Positions 43,691 through 58,186 of a stretch of DNA of 64,000 nt are shown here, one piece after another. The DNA comes from Andrena cerasifolii. Taxonomy: Eukaryota; Arthropoda; Insecta; Hymenoptera; Andrenidae. The translations under genes were made by a program, and so were the position numbers. The notes below the pieces were generated by a model. It ran no database searches. It was not told where the DNA came from and worked only from the letters and a program-made list of their open reading frames with translations. Where the stretch lies: NCBI RefSeq assembly GCF_050908995.1, contig NW_027484940.1, positions 1 to 64,000 of the forward strand. The letters run 5' to 3'. Numbering within the stretch: the stretch's first letter is position 1; each line of letters starts with the position of its first letter.

Positions 43691-44709
43691 AACCGATATT
43701 GAAAAACAAATATTGAAAAACCGATATTGAAAAACCGATATTGAAAAACCGATATTGAAAAACCGATATTGAAAAACCGATATTGAATCCGATATTAGAA
43801 CCGATATTCAAAAACCGATATTGGAGAACAAATATTGAAAAACTGATATTGAAAAACCGATATTGAAAAACCGATATTGAAAACCCTATATCGAAAAACT
43901 TATATTGCAAAACCGATATTGAATCCGATATTAGAACCGATATTGAAAAACCGATATAGAAAAACAAATAATGAAAAACTGATATTGAAAAACCGATATT
44001 GAATCCGATATTAGAACCGATATTCAAAAACCGATATTGGAGAACAAATATTGAAAAACTGATATTGAAAAACTGATATTGAAAAACCGATATTGAAAAA
44101 CCGATATTGAAAAACCTATATCGAAAAACTGATATTGCAAAACCGATATTAAATCCGATATTAGAACCGATATTGAAAAACAAATATTGAAAAACTGATA
44201 TCGAAAAACTGATATTGAAAAACCGATATTGAATCCGATATTAGAACCGATATTCAAAAACCGATATTGGAGAACAAATATTGAAAAACTGATATTGAAA
44301 AACCGATATTGAAAAACCGATATTGAAACCGATATTAGAACCGATATTCAAAAACCGATATTGAAAACCAAATATTGAAAAACTGATATTCAAAAACCGA
44401 TATTGAAAAACCGATATTGAAACCGATATTAGAACCGATATTCAAAAACCGATATTGGAGAACAAATATTGAAAAACTGATATTGAAAAACCGATATTGA
44501 ATCCGATATTAGAACCGATATTCAAAAACCGATATTGGAGAACAAATATTGAAAAACTGATATTGAAAAACCGATATTGAAAAACCGATATTGAAAAACC
44601 GATATTGAATCCGATATTAGAACCGATATTCAAAAACCGATATTGAAAAACAAATATTGAAAAACTGATATTGAAAAACCGATATTGAAACCGATATTAG
44701 AACCGATAT
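43691..44709 (+). repeat. Copy related to about 27.8-28.86 kb
   Basis: Offset 15848 over most of its length, with one 14-bp unit fewer in the run of canonical units near 43700-43790. It contains the ccctatatcg variant near 43884. At about 44410 it reads ccgatattg where the source near 28565 reads ccgatatcg. Confidence 0.76.
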
Positions 44710-45331
44710 TCAAAAACCGATATTGAAAAACAAATATTGAAAAACTGATATTGAAAAACCGATATTGAAAAACCGATATTGAATCCGATATTGAATCCGA
44801 TATTAGAACCGATATTCAAAAACCGATATTGGAGAACAAATATTGGAAAACCGATATTGAAAAACCGATATTGAAACCGATATTGAAACCGATATTCAAA
44901 AACCGATATTGAAAACCAAATATTGAAAAACTGATATTCAAAAACCGATATTGAAAAACCGATATTGAAACCGATATTAGAACCGATATTCAAAAACCGA
45001 TATTGGAGAACAAATATTGAAAAACTGATATTGAAAAACCGATATTGAATCCGATATTAGAACCGATATTCAAAAACCGATATTGGAGAACAAATATTGA
45101 AAAACTGATATTGAAAAACCGATATTGAAAAACCGATATTGAAAAACCGATATTGAATCCGATATTAGAACCGATATTCAAAAACCGATATTGAAAAACA
45201 AATATTGAAAAACTGATATTGAAAAACCGATATTGAAACCGATATTAGAACCGATATTCAAAAACCGATATTGAAAAACAAATATTGAAAAACTGATATT
45301 GAAAAACCGATATTGAAAAACCGATATTGAA
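44339..45331 (+). repeat. 548-bp offset duplication
   Basis: 44339-44783 and 44887-45331 match at offset 548. The limits are agaa versus gaaa on the left and gaat versus gaaa on the right. The 103 bp between them has ggagaa, ggaaaa and double 12-bp gaat units. Confidence 0.8.
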
Positions 45332-45959
45332 ACCGATATTAGAACCGATATTCAAAAACCGATATTGAAATCCAAATATTGAAAAACTGTTATCGAAAAA
45401 CTGATATTGAAAAACCGATATTGAATCCGATATTGAATCCGATATTAGAACCGATATTCAAAAACCGATATTGGAGAACAAATATTGGAAAACCGATATT
45501 GAAAAACCGATATTGAAACCGATATTGAAACCGATATTGAAAAACCGATATTGAAAAACCGATATTGAAACCGATATTGAAAAACCGATATTGAAAAACC
45601 GATATTGAAAAACAAATATTGAAAAACCGATATTGAAAAACCGATATTAGAACCGATATTCAAAAACCGATATTGAAAACCAAATATTGAAAAACTGATA
45701 TTGAAAAACCGATATTGAATCCGATATTAGAACCGATATTAGAACCGATATTCAAAAACCGATATTGGAGAACAAATATTGGAAAACCGATATTGCAACC
45801 GATATTGAAAAACCGATATTGAAACCGATATTGAAAAACCGATATTGAAAAACCGATATTGAAAAACAAATATTGAAAAACCGATATTGAAAAACCGATA
45901 TTGAATCCGATATTCAAAAACCGATATTGGAGAACAAATATTGAAAAACTGATATTCAA
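45332..45959 (+). repeat. Mosaic block with the tgttatcg module
   Basis: The first half matches about 38690-39010 at offset 6652, including ctgttatcg near 45389. The second half resembles 9845-10070 but with ordinary ttcaaaaacc in place of the ttcaaatacc variant, and has an added gaaa/gaaaaa stretch near 45820-45870. No gene. Confidence 0.68.
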
Positions 45960-48390
45960 AAACCGATATTGAAACCGATATTAGAACCGATATTCAATAA
46001 CCGATATTGAAAACCAAATATTGAAAAACTGATATTGAAAAACCGATATTGAAAAACGGATATTGAAACCGATATTAGAACCGATATTGAAAAACCGATA
46101 TTGAAAAACCTATATCGAAAAACTTATATTGCAAAACCGATATTGAATCCGATATTAGAACGGATATTGAAAACCCGATATTGAAAAACAAATATTGAAA
46201 AACTGATATTGAAAAAACGATATTGAAAAACAAATATTGAAAAACTTATATTCAAAAACCGATATTGAAACCGATATTAGAACCGATATTCAATAACCGA
46301 TATTGAAAACCAAATATTGAAAAACTGATATTGAAAAAACGATATTGAAAAACAAATATTCAAAAACTTATATTCAAAAACCGATATTGAAACCGATATT
46401 AGAACCGATATTCAATAACCGATATTGAAAACCAAATATTGAAAAACTGATATTGAAAAACCGATATTGAAAAACCGATATTGAAACCGATATTAGAACC
46501 GATATTGAAAAACCGATATTAGAACCGATATTGAAAAACCGATATTGAAAAACAAATATTGAAAAACTGATATCGAAAAACTTATATTGAAAAACCGATA
46601 TTGAATCCGATATTAGAACAAATATTGAAAAACTGATATCGAAAAACCGATATTGAAAAACCGATATTGAAACCGATATTAGAACCGATATTCAAAAACC
46701 TATATTGAAAAACAAATATTGAAAAACTGATATTGAAAAACCGATATTGAAAAACCGATATTGAAACCGATATTAGAACCGATATTCAAAAACCAATATT
46801 GAAATCCAAATATTGAAAAACTGATATTGAAAAACCGATATTGAAAAACCGATATTGAAACCGATATTAGAACCGATATTGAAAAACCGATATTGAAAAA
46901 CAAATATTGAAAAACTGATATCGAAAAACTTATATTGAAAAACCGATATTGAATCCGATATTAGAACAAATATTGAAAAACTGATATTGAAAAACCGATA
47001 TTGAAAAACCGATATTGAAACCGATATTAGAACCGATATTCAAAAACCGATATTGAAAAACAAATATTGAAAAACTGATATTGAAAAACCGATATTGAAA
47101 AACCGATATTGAAACCGATATTAGAACCGATATTCAAAAACCAATATTGAAATCCAAATATTGAAAAACTGATATCGAAAAACTTATATTGCAAAACCGA
47201 TATTGAATCCGATATTAGAACCGATATTGAAAAACCGATATTGAAAAACAAATATTGAAAAACTGATATCGAAAATCTGATACTGAAAAACCGATATTGA
47301 ATCCGATATTAGAACCGATATTGAAAAACCGATATTGAAAAACAAATAATGAAAAACTGATATTGAAAAACCGATATTGAAAAACCGATATTGAAAAACC
47401 TATATCGAGAAACTGATATTGCAAAACCGATAATAAATCCGATATTAGAACCGATATTGAAAAACAAATATTGAAAAACTGATATCGAAAAACAGATATT
47501 GAAAAACCGATATTGAATCCGATATTAGAACCGATATTCAAAAACCGATATTGGAGAACAAATATTGAAAAACTGATATTGAAAAACCGATATTGAAAAA
47601 CCGATATTGAAACCGATATTAGAACCGATATTCATAAACCGATATTGAAACCGATATTAGAACCGATATTCAAAAACCGATATTGGAGAACAAATATTGA
47701 AAAACTGATATCGAAAAACTGATATTGAAAAACCGATATTGAATCCGATATTGAATCCGATATTAGAACCGATATTCAAAAACCGATATTGGAGAACAAA
47801 TATTGAAAAACCGATATTGAAAAACCTATATCGAAAAACTGATATTGCAAAACCGATATTAAATCCGATATTAGAACCGATATTGAAAAACAAATATTGA
47901 AAAACTGATATTGAAAAACCGATATTGAAAAACCGATATTGAAACCGATATTGAAAAACCGATATTGAAAAACCGATATTGAAACCGATATTGAAAAACC
48001 GATATTGAAAAACCGATATTGAAAAACAAATATTGAAAAACCGATATTGAAAAACCGATATTGAAAAACCGATATTGAAAAACCGATATTGAAAAACCGA
48101 TATTGAATCCGATATTAGAACCGATATTCAAAAACCGATATTGGCGAACAAATATTGAAAAACCGATATTGAAAAACCTATATCGAAAAACTGATATTGC
48201 AAAACCGATATTAAATCCGATATTAGAACCGATATTGAAAAACAAATATTGAAAAACTGATATTGAAAAACCGATATTGAAAAACCGATATTGAAACCGA
48301 TATTAGAACCGATATTCAAAAACCGATATTGAAAACCAAATATTGAAAAACTGATATTCAAAAACCGATATTCAAAAACCGATATTGAAA
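45960..48390 (+). repeat. Degenerate, poorly homogenised satellite island
   Basis: The same units continue, but rare one-off variants cluster here: acggatattg (46054) and aacggatattg (46159), gaaaacccg (46173), caaatattcaaa (46350), cctatattg (46698), ccaatattg (46793, 47141), aaaatctgatactg (47273-47284), tatcgagaaac (47403), ccgataataaat (47430), aacagatattg (47491) and ttcataaacc (47632). I could not align most of it to any other block in the window over more than a few hundred bases, except 46.4-46.75 kb with the right edge (offset 17218). No gene. Confidence 0.72.
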
Positions 48391-51349
48391 CCGATATTAG
48401 AACCGATATTCAAAAACCGATATTGGAGAACAAATATTGAAAAACTGATATTGAAAAACCGATATTGAATCCGATATTAGAACCGATATTCAAAAACCGA
48501 TATTGGAGAACAAATATTGAAAAACTGATATTGAAAAACCGATATTGAAAAACCGATATTGAAAAACCGATATTGAATCCGATATTAGAACCGATATTCA
48601 AAAACCGATATTGAAAAACAAATATTGAAAAACTGATATTGAAAAACCGATATTGAAACCGATATTAGAACCCATATTTAAAAACCGATATTGAAAAACA
48701 AATATTGAAAAACTGATATTGAAAAACCGATATTGAAAAACCGATATTGAAACCGATATTAGAACCGATATTCAAAAACCGATATTGAAATCCAAATATT
48801 GAAAAACTGATATCGAAAAACTGATATTGAAAAACCGATATTGAATCCGATATTGAAACCGATATTAGAACCGATATTCAAAAACCGATATTGGAGAACA
48901 AATATTGAAAAACTGATATCGAAAAACTGATATTGAAAAACCGATATTAAATCCGATATTAGAACCGATATTCAAAAACCGATATTGAAAACCAAATATT
49001 GAAAAACTGATATTCAAAAACCGATATTCAAAAACCGATATTGAAACCGATATTAGAACCGATATTCAAAAACCGATATTGGAGAACAAATATTGAAAAA
49101 CTGATATTGAAAAACCGATATTGAATCCGATATTAGAACCGATATTCAAAAACTGATATTGGAGAACAAATATTGAAAAACTGATATTGAAAAACCGATA
49201 TTGAAAAACCGATATGGAAAAACCGATATTGAATCCGATATTAGAACCGATATTCAAAAACCGATATTGAAAAACAAATATTGAAAAACTGATATTGAAA
49301 AACCGATATTGAAACCGATATTAGAACCGATATTTAAAAACCGATATTGAAAAACAAATATTGAAAACTGATATTGAAAAACCGATATTGAAAAACCGAT
49401 ATTGAAACCGATATTAGAACCGATATACAAAAACCGATATTGAAATCCAAATATTGAAATACTGATATCGAAAAACTGATATTGAAAAACCGATATTGAA
49501 TCCGATATTGAATCCGATATTAGAACAAATATTGAAAAACTGATATTGAAAAACCGATATTGAAAAACCGATATTGAAACCGATATTAGAACCGATATTC
49601 AAAAACCGATATTGAAAAACAAATATTGAAAAACTGATATTGAAAAACCGATATTGAAAAACCGATATTGAAACCGATATTAGAACCGATATTCAAAAAC
49701 CGATATTGAAATCCAAATATTGAAAAACTGATATCGAAAAACTGATATTGAAAAACCGATATTGAATCCGATATTGAAACCGATATTAGAACCGATATTC
49801 AAAAACCGATATTGGAGAACAAATATTGAAAAACTGATATTGAAAAACCGATATTGAAAAACCGATATTGAAAAACCGATATTGAATCCGATATTAGAAC
49901 CGATATTCAAAAACCGATATTGGAGAACAAATATTGAAAAACTGATATTGAAAAACCGATATTGAAAAACCGATATTGAATCCGATATTAGAACCGATAT
50001 TCAAAAACCGATATTGGAGAACAAATATTGAAAAACTGATATTGAAAAACCGATATTGAAAAACCGATATTGAAAAACCTATATCGAAAAACTTATATTG
50101 CAAAACCGATATTGAATCCGATATTAGAACCGATATTGAAAAACCGATATTGAAAACCAAATATTGAAAAACTGATATTGAAAAACCGATATTGAAAAAC
50201 CGATATTGAAACCGATATTAGAACCGATATTGAAAAACCGATATTGAAAAACAAATATTGAAAAACTGATATCGAAAAACTTATATTGAAAAACCGATAT
50301 TGAATCCGATATTAGAACAAATATTGAAAAACTGATATTGAAAAACCGATATTGAAAAACCGATATTGAAACCGATATTAGAACCGATATTCAAAAACCG
50401 ATATTGAAAAACAAATATTGAAAAACTGATATTGAAAAAACGATATTGAAAAACCGATATTGAAACCGATATTAGAACCGATATTCAAAAACCGATATTG
50501 AAATCCAAATATTGAAAAACTGATATCGAAAAACTGATATTGAAAAACCGATATTGAATCCGATATTGAATCCGATATTAGAACCGATATTCAAACACCG
50601 ATATTGGAGAACAAATATTTGAAAACCGATATTGAAAAACCGATATTGAAACCGATATTGAAACCGATATTGAAAAACCGATATTGAAAAACAAATATTG
50701 AAAAACCGATATTGAAAAACCGATATTGAAAAACCGATATTAGAACCGATATTCAAAAACCGATATTGGAGAACAAATATTGGAAAACCGATATTAAATC
50801 CGATATTGAAAAACAAATATTGAAAAACTGATATCGAAAAACTGATATTGAAAAACCGATATTGAATCCGATATTGAATCCGATATTAGAACCGATATTC
50901 AAAAACCGATATTGGAGAACAAATATTGGAAAACCGATATTGAAAAACCGATATTGAAACCGATATTGAAACCGATATTGAAAAACCGATATTGAAAAAC
51001 AAATATTGAAAAACCGATATTGAAAAACCGATATTGAAAAACCGATATTAGAACCGATATTCAAAAACCGATATTGGAGAACAAATATTGGAAAACCGAT
51101 ATTGAATCCGATATTGAAAAACAAATATTGAAAAACTGATATCGAAAAACTGATATTGAAAAACCGATATTGAATCCGATATTGAATCCGATATTAGAAC
51201 CGATATTCAAAAACCGATATTGGAGAACAAATATTGGAAAACCGATATTGAAAAACCGATATTGAAACCGATATTGAAAAACCGATATTGAAAAACAAAT
51301 ATTGAAAAACCGATATTGAAAAACCGATATTGAAAAACCGATATTGAAT
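48391..51349 (+). repeat. 2959-bp tandem block, copy A
   Basis: Matches 51350-54415 at offset 2959. Markers shared with copy B are cccatattta (48670), ctgatattgg (49154), ccgatatgg (49212), atatttaaaa (49332), a 13-bp unit with one A deleted (49356-49368), gatatacaaa (49425) and gaaatactg (49456). A private T at 50617 gives aatatttgaa. Confidence 0.87.
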
Positions 51350-54300
51350 CCGATATTAGAACCGATATTCAAAAACCGATATTGGAGAACAAATATTGAA
51401 AAACTGATATTGAAAAACCGATATTGAATCCGATATTAGAACCGATATTCAAAAACCGATATTGGAGAACAAATATTGAAAAACTGATATTGAAAAACCG
51501 ATATTGAAAAACCGATATTGAAAAACCGATATTGAATCCGATATTAGAACCGATATTCAAAAACCGATATTGAAAAACAAATATTGAAAAACTGATATTG
51601 AAAAACCGATATTGAAACCGATATTAGAACCCATATTTAAAAACCGATATTGAAAAACAAATATTGAAAAACTGATATTGAAAAACCGATATTGAAAAAC
51701 CGATATTGAAACCGATATTAGAACCGATATTCAAAAACCGATATTGAAATCCAAATATTGAAAAACTGATATCGAAAAACTGATATTGAAAAACCGATAT
51801 TGAATCCGATATTGAAACCGATATTAGAACCGATATTCAAAAACCGATATTGGAGAACAAATATTGAAAAACTGATATCGAAAAACTGATATTGAAAAAC
51901 CGATATTAAATCCGATATTAGAACCGATATTCAAAAACCGATATTGAAAACCAAATATTGAAAAACTGATATTCAAAAACCGATATTCAAAAACCGATAT
52001 TGAAACCGATATTAGAACCGATATTCAAAAACCGATATTGGAGAACAAATATTGAAAAACTGATATTGAAAAACCGATATTGAATCCGATATTAGAACCG
52101 ATATTCAAAAACTGATATTGGAGAACAAATATTGAAAAACTGATATTGAAAAACCGATATTGAAAAACCGATATGGAAAAACCGATATTGAATCCGATAT
52201 TAGAACCGATATTCAAAAACCGATATTGAAAAACAAATATTGAAAAACTGATATTGAAAAACCGATATTGAAACCGATATTAGAACCGATATTTAAAAAC
52301 CGATATTGAAAAACAAATATTGAAAACTGATATTGAAAAACCGATATTGAAAAACCGATATTGAAACCGATATTAGAACCGATATACAAAAACCGATATT
52401 GAAATCCAAATATTGAAATACTGATATCGAAAAACTGATATTGAAAAACCGATATTGAATCCGATATTGAATCCGATATTAGAACAAATATTGAAAAACT
52501 GATATTGAAAAACCGATATTGAAAAACCGATATTGAAACCGATATTAGAACCGATATTCAAAAACCGATATTGAAAAACAAATATTGAAAAACTGATATT
52601 GAAAAACCGATATTGAAAAACCGATATTGAAACCGATATTAGAACCGATATTCAAAAACCGATATTGAAATCCAAATATTGAAAAACTGATATCGAAAAA
52701 CTGATATTGAAAAACCGATATTGAATCCGATATTGAAACCGATATTAGAACCGATATTCAAAAACCGATATTGGAGAACAAATATTGAAAAACTGATATT
52801 GAAAAACCGATATTGAAAAACCGATATTGAAAAACCGATATTGAATCCGATATTAGAACCGATATTCAAAAACCGATATTGGAGAACAAATATTGAAAAA
52901 CTGATATTGAAAAACCGATATTGAAAAACCGATATTGAATCCGATATTAGAACCGATATTCTAAAACCGATATTGGAGAACAAATATTGAAAAACTGATA
53001 TTGAAAAACCGATATTGAAAAACCGATATTGAAAAACCTATATCGAAAAACTTATATTGCAAAACCGATATTGAATCCGATATTAGAACCGATATTGAAA
53101 AACCGATATTGAAAACCAAATATTGAAAAACTGATATTGAAAAACCGATATTGAAAAACCGATATTGAAACCGATATTAGAACCGATATTGAAAAACCGA
53201 TATTGAAAAACAAATATTGAAAAACTGATATCGAAAAACTTATATTGAAAAACCGATATTGAATCCGATATTAGAACAAATATTGAAAAACTGATATTGA
53301 AAAACCGATATTGAAAAACCGATATTGAAACCGATATTAGAACCGATATTCAAAAACCGATATTGAAAAACAAATATTGAAAAACTGATATTGAAAAAAC
53401 GATATTGAAAAACCGATATTGAAACCGATATTAGAACCGATATTCAAAAACCGATATTGAAATCCAAATATTGAAAAACTGATATCGAAAAACTGATATT
53501 GAAAAACCGATATTGAATCCGATATTGAATCCGATATTAGAACCGATATTCAAACACCGATATTGGAGAACAAATATTGGAAAACCGATATTGAAAAACC
53601 GATATTGAAACCGATATTGAAACCGATATTGAAAAACCGATATTGAAAAACAAATATTGAAAAACCGATATTGAAAAACCGATATTGAAAAACCGATATT
53701 AGAACCGATATTCAAAAACCGATATTGGAGAACAAATATTGGAAAACCGATATTAAATCCGATATTGAAAAACAAATATTGAAAAACTGATATCGAAAAA
53801 CTGATATTGAAAAACCGATATTGAATCCGATATTGAATCCGATATTAGAACCGATATTCAAAAACCGATATTGGAGAACAAATATTGGAAAACCGATATT
53901 GAAAAACCGATATTGAAACCGATATTGAAACCGATATTGAAAAACCGATATTGAAAAACAAATATTGAAAAACCGATATTGAAAAACCGATATTGAAAAA
54001 CCGATATTAGAACCGATATTCAAAAACCGATATTGGAGAACAAATATTGGAAAACCGATATTGAATCCGATATTGAAAAACAAATATTGAAAAACTGATA
54101 TCGAAAAACTGATATTGAAAAACCGATATTGAATCCGATATTGAATCCGATATTAGAACCGATATTCAAAAACCGATATTGGAGAACAAATATTGGAAAA
54201 CCGATATTGAAAAACCGATATTGAAACCGATATTGAAAAACCGATATTGAAAAACAAATATTGAAAAACCGATATTGAAAAACCGATATTGAAAAACCGA

Positions 54301-54415
54301 TATTGAATCCGATATTAGAACCGATATTCAAAAACCGATATTGGAGAACAAATATTGAAAAACTGATATTGAAAAACCGATATTGAATCCGATATTAGAA
54401 CCGATATTCAAAAAC
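51350..54415 (+). repeat. 2959-bp tandem block, copy B
   Basis: Downstream partner of copy A, with a private ttctaaaacc change (T at 52962). At 54416 it reads ctgatattgg where offset 2959 predicts ccgatattgg. From that point the sequence follows 52113 onward (offset about 2303), so about 656 bp (the equivalent of 51369-52025) is missing from the third round. Confidence 0.86.
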
Positions 54416-55463
54416 TGATATTGGAGAACAAATATTGAAAAACTGATATTGAAAAACCGATATTGAAAAACCGATATGGAAAAACCGATATTGAATCCGA
54501 TATTAGAACCGATATTCAAAAACCGATATTGAAAAACAAATATTGAAAAACTGATATTGAAAAACCGATATTGAAACCGATATTAGAACCGATATTTAAA
54601 AACCGATATTGAAAAACAAATATTGACAAACTGATATTGAAAAACCGATATTGAAAAACCGATATTGAAACCGATATTAGAACCGATATACAAAAACCGA
54701 TATTGAAATCCAAATATTGAAATACTGATATCGAAAAACTGATATTGAAAAACCGATATTGAATCCGATATTGAATCCGATATTAGAACAAATATTGAAA
54801 AACTGATATTGAAAAACCGATATTGAAAAACCGATATTGAAACCGATATTAGAACCGATATTCAAAAACCGATATTGAAAAACAAATATTGAAAAACTGA
54901 TATTGAAAAACCGATATTGAAAAACCGATATTGAAACCGATATTAGAACCGATATTCAAAAACCGATATTGAAATCCAAATATTGAAAAACTGATATCGA
55001 AAAACTGATATTGAAAAACCGATATTGAATCCGATATTGAAACCGATATTAGAACCGATATTCAAAAACCGATATTGGAGAACAAATATTGAAAAACTGA
55101 TATTGAAAAACCGATATTGAAAAACCGATATTGAAAAACCGATATTGAATCCGATATTAGAACCGATATTCAAAAACCGATATTGGAGAACAAATATTGA
55201 AAAACTGATATTGAAAAACCGATATTGAAAAACCGATATTGAATCCGATATTAGAACCGATATTCAAAAACCGATATTGGAGAACAAATATTGAAAAACT
55301 GATATTGAAAAACCGATATTGAAAAACCGATATTGAAAAACCTATATCGAAAAACTTATATTGCAAAACCGATATTGAATCCGATATTAGAACCGATATT
55401 GAAAAACCGATATTGAAAACCAAATATTGAAAAACTGATATTGAAAAACCGATATTGAAAAAC
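54416..55463 (+). repeat. Third partial round of the 2959-bp family
   Basis: Matches 52113 onward at 2303, then 2304 after 54625, where it has gacaaactg with full 14-bp length instead of the one-base-deleted unit of the two copies to the left. It also matches 49154-50200 at 5262/5263. Ends at 55463, where caaatatt replaces ccgatatt. Confidence 0.82.
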
Positions 55464-56213
55464 AAATATTGAAAAACTGATATCGAAAAACTTATATTGA
55501 AAAACCGATATTGAATCCGATATTAGAACAAATATTGAAAAACTGATATTGAAAAACCGATATTGAAAAACTGATATTAGAACCGATATTCAAAAACCGA
55601 TATTGGAGAACAAATATTGGAAAACCGATATTGAATCCGATATTGAAAAACAAATATTGAAAAACTGATATCGAAAAACTGATATTGAAAAACCGATATT
55701 GAATCCGATATTGAATCCGATATTAGAACCGATATTCAAAAACCGATATTGGAGAACAAATATTGGAAAACCGATATTGAAAAACCGATATTGAAACCGA
55801 TATTGAAAAACCGATATTGAAAAACAAATATTGAAAAACCGATATTGAAAAACCGATATTGAAAAACCGATATTGAATCCGATATTAGAACCGATATTCA
55901 AAAACCGATATTGGAGAACAAATATTGAAAAACTGATATTGAAAAACCGATATTGAAAAACCGATATTGAAAAACCTATATCGAAAAACTTATATTGCAA
56001 AACCGATATTGAATCCGATATTAGAACCGATATTGAAAAACCGATATTGAAAAACAAATATTGAAAAACTGATATTGAAAAACCGATATTGAATCCGATA
56101 TTAGAACCGATATTGGAGAACAAATATTGAAAAACTGATATTGAAAAACTGATATTGAAAAACCGATATTGAAAAACCGATATTGAAAAACCTATATCGA
56201 AAAACTGATATTG
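55464..56213 (+). repeat. Mosaic block shared with 58.0-58.7 kb
   Basis: After about 100 bp of common modules and a join near 55572 (ctgatattag in place of ccgatattag), the sequence matches about 58045-58683 at offset 2470. It departs at about 56214, where tattgaaaa replaces tattgcaaa. No gene. Confidence 0.74.
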
Positions 56214-56880
56214 AAAAACCGATATTAAATCCGATATTAGAACCGATATTCAAAAACCGATATTGAAAACCAAATATTGAAAAACTGATATTCAAAAACC
56301 GATATTGAAACCGATATTAGAACCGATATTCAAAAACCGATATTGGAGAACAAATATTGAAAAACTGATATTGAAAAACCGATATTGAATCCGATATTAG
56401 AACCGATATTCAAAAACTGATATTGGAGAACAAATATTGAAAAACTGATATTGAAAAACCGATATTGAAAAACCGATATGGAAAAACCGATATTGAATCC
56501 GATATTAGAACCGATATTCAAAAACCGATATTGAAAAACAAATATTGAAAAACTGATATTGAAAAACCGATATTGAAACCGATATTAGAACCGATATTTA
56601 AAAACCGATATTGAAAAACAAATATTGAAAAACTGATATTGAAAAACCGATATTGAAAAACCGATATTGAAACCGATATTAGAACCGATATACAAAAACC
56701 GATATTGAAATTCAAATATTGAAATACTGATTTCGAAAAACTGATATTGAAAAACCGATATTGAATCCGATATTGAATCCGATATTAGAACCGATATTCA
56801 AAAACCGATATTGGAGAACAAATATTGAAAAACTGATATTGAAAAACCGATATTGAAAAACCGATATTGAAAAACCGATA
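56214..56880 (+). repeat. Copy of about 54.3-54.8 kb
   Basis: Offset 2002 (56330 pairs with 54328). Carries ctgatattgg (56418), ccgatatgg (about 56476), atatttaaaa (56588) and gatatacaaa (56688), like the 49, 52 and 54 kb copies, but the caaat unit near 56624 is undamaged. Private changes: gaaattcaaa (56708) and ctgatttcg (56727). Confidence 0.76.
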
Positions 56881-58186
56881 TTGAATCCGATATTAGAACC
56901 GATATTCAAAAACCGATATTGGAGAACAAATATTGAAAAACTGATATTGAAAAACCGATATTGAAAAACCGATATTGAATCCGATATTAGAACCGATATT
57001 CAAAAACCGATATTGGAGAACAAATATTGAAAAACTGATATTGAAAAACCGATATTGAAAAACCGATATTGAAAAACCTATATCGAAAAACTTATATTGC
57101 AAAACCGATATTGAATCCGATATTAGAACCGATATTGAAAAACCGATATTGAAAACCAAATATTGAAAAACTGATATTGAAAAACCGATATTGAAAAACC
57201 GATATTGAAACCGATATTAGAACCGATATTGAAAAACCGATATTGAAAAACAAATATTGAAAAACTGATATCGAAAAACTTATATTGAAAAACCGATATT
57301 GAATCCGATATTAGAACAAATATTGAAAAACTGATATTGAAAAACCGATATTGAAAAACCGATATTGAAACCGATATTAGAACCGATATTCAAAAACCGA
57401 TATTGAAAAACAAATATTGAAAAACTGATATTGAAAAAACGATATTGAAAAACCGATATTGAAACCGATATTAGAACCGATATTCAAAAACCGATATTGA
57501 AATCCAAATATTGAAAAACTGATATCGAAAAACTGATATTGAAAAACCGATATTGAATCCGATATTGAATCCGATATTAGAACCGATATTCAAAAACCGA
57601 TATTGGAGAACAAATATTGGAAAACCGATATTGAAAAACCGATATTGAAACCGATATTGAAACCGATATTGAAAAACCGATATTGAAAAACAAATATTGA
57701 AAAACCGATATTGAAAAACCGATATTGAAAAACCGATATTAGAACCGATATTCAAAAACCGATATTGGAGAACAAATATTGGAAAACCGATATTAAATCC
57801 GATATTGAAAAACAAATATTGAAAAACTGATATCGAAAAACTGATATTGAAAAACCGATATTGAATCCGATATTGAATCCGATATTAGAACCGATATTCA
57901 AAAACCGATATTGGAGAACAAATATTGGAAAACCGATATTGAAAAACCGATATTGAAACCGATATTGAAACCGATATTGAAAAACCGATATTGAAAAACA
58001 AATATTGAAAAACCGATATTGAAAAACCGATATTGAAAAACCGATATTAGAACCGATATTCAAAAACCGATATTGGAGAACAAATATTGGAAAACCGATA
58101 TTGAATCCGATATTGAAAAACAAATATTGAAAAACTGATATCGAAAAACTGATATTGAAAAACCGATATTGAATCCGATATTGAAT
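56881..58186 (+). repeat. Copy of about 49.88-51.19 kb
   Basis: Offset 6999 relative to the 2959-bp family copy A; the match continues beyond this segment to about 58418/51419. It has ttcaaaaacc near 57592 where both 50594 and 53553 read ttcaaacacc, and ttggaaaacc near 57616 in place of copy A's private ttt. Confidence 0.8.

Noticed and set aside
47430..47441. AATAAA hexamer (polyadenylation-like signal)
   Set aside because: It is a private variant of the short unit in AT-rich repeat DNA with no gene upstream.
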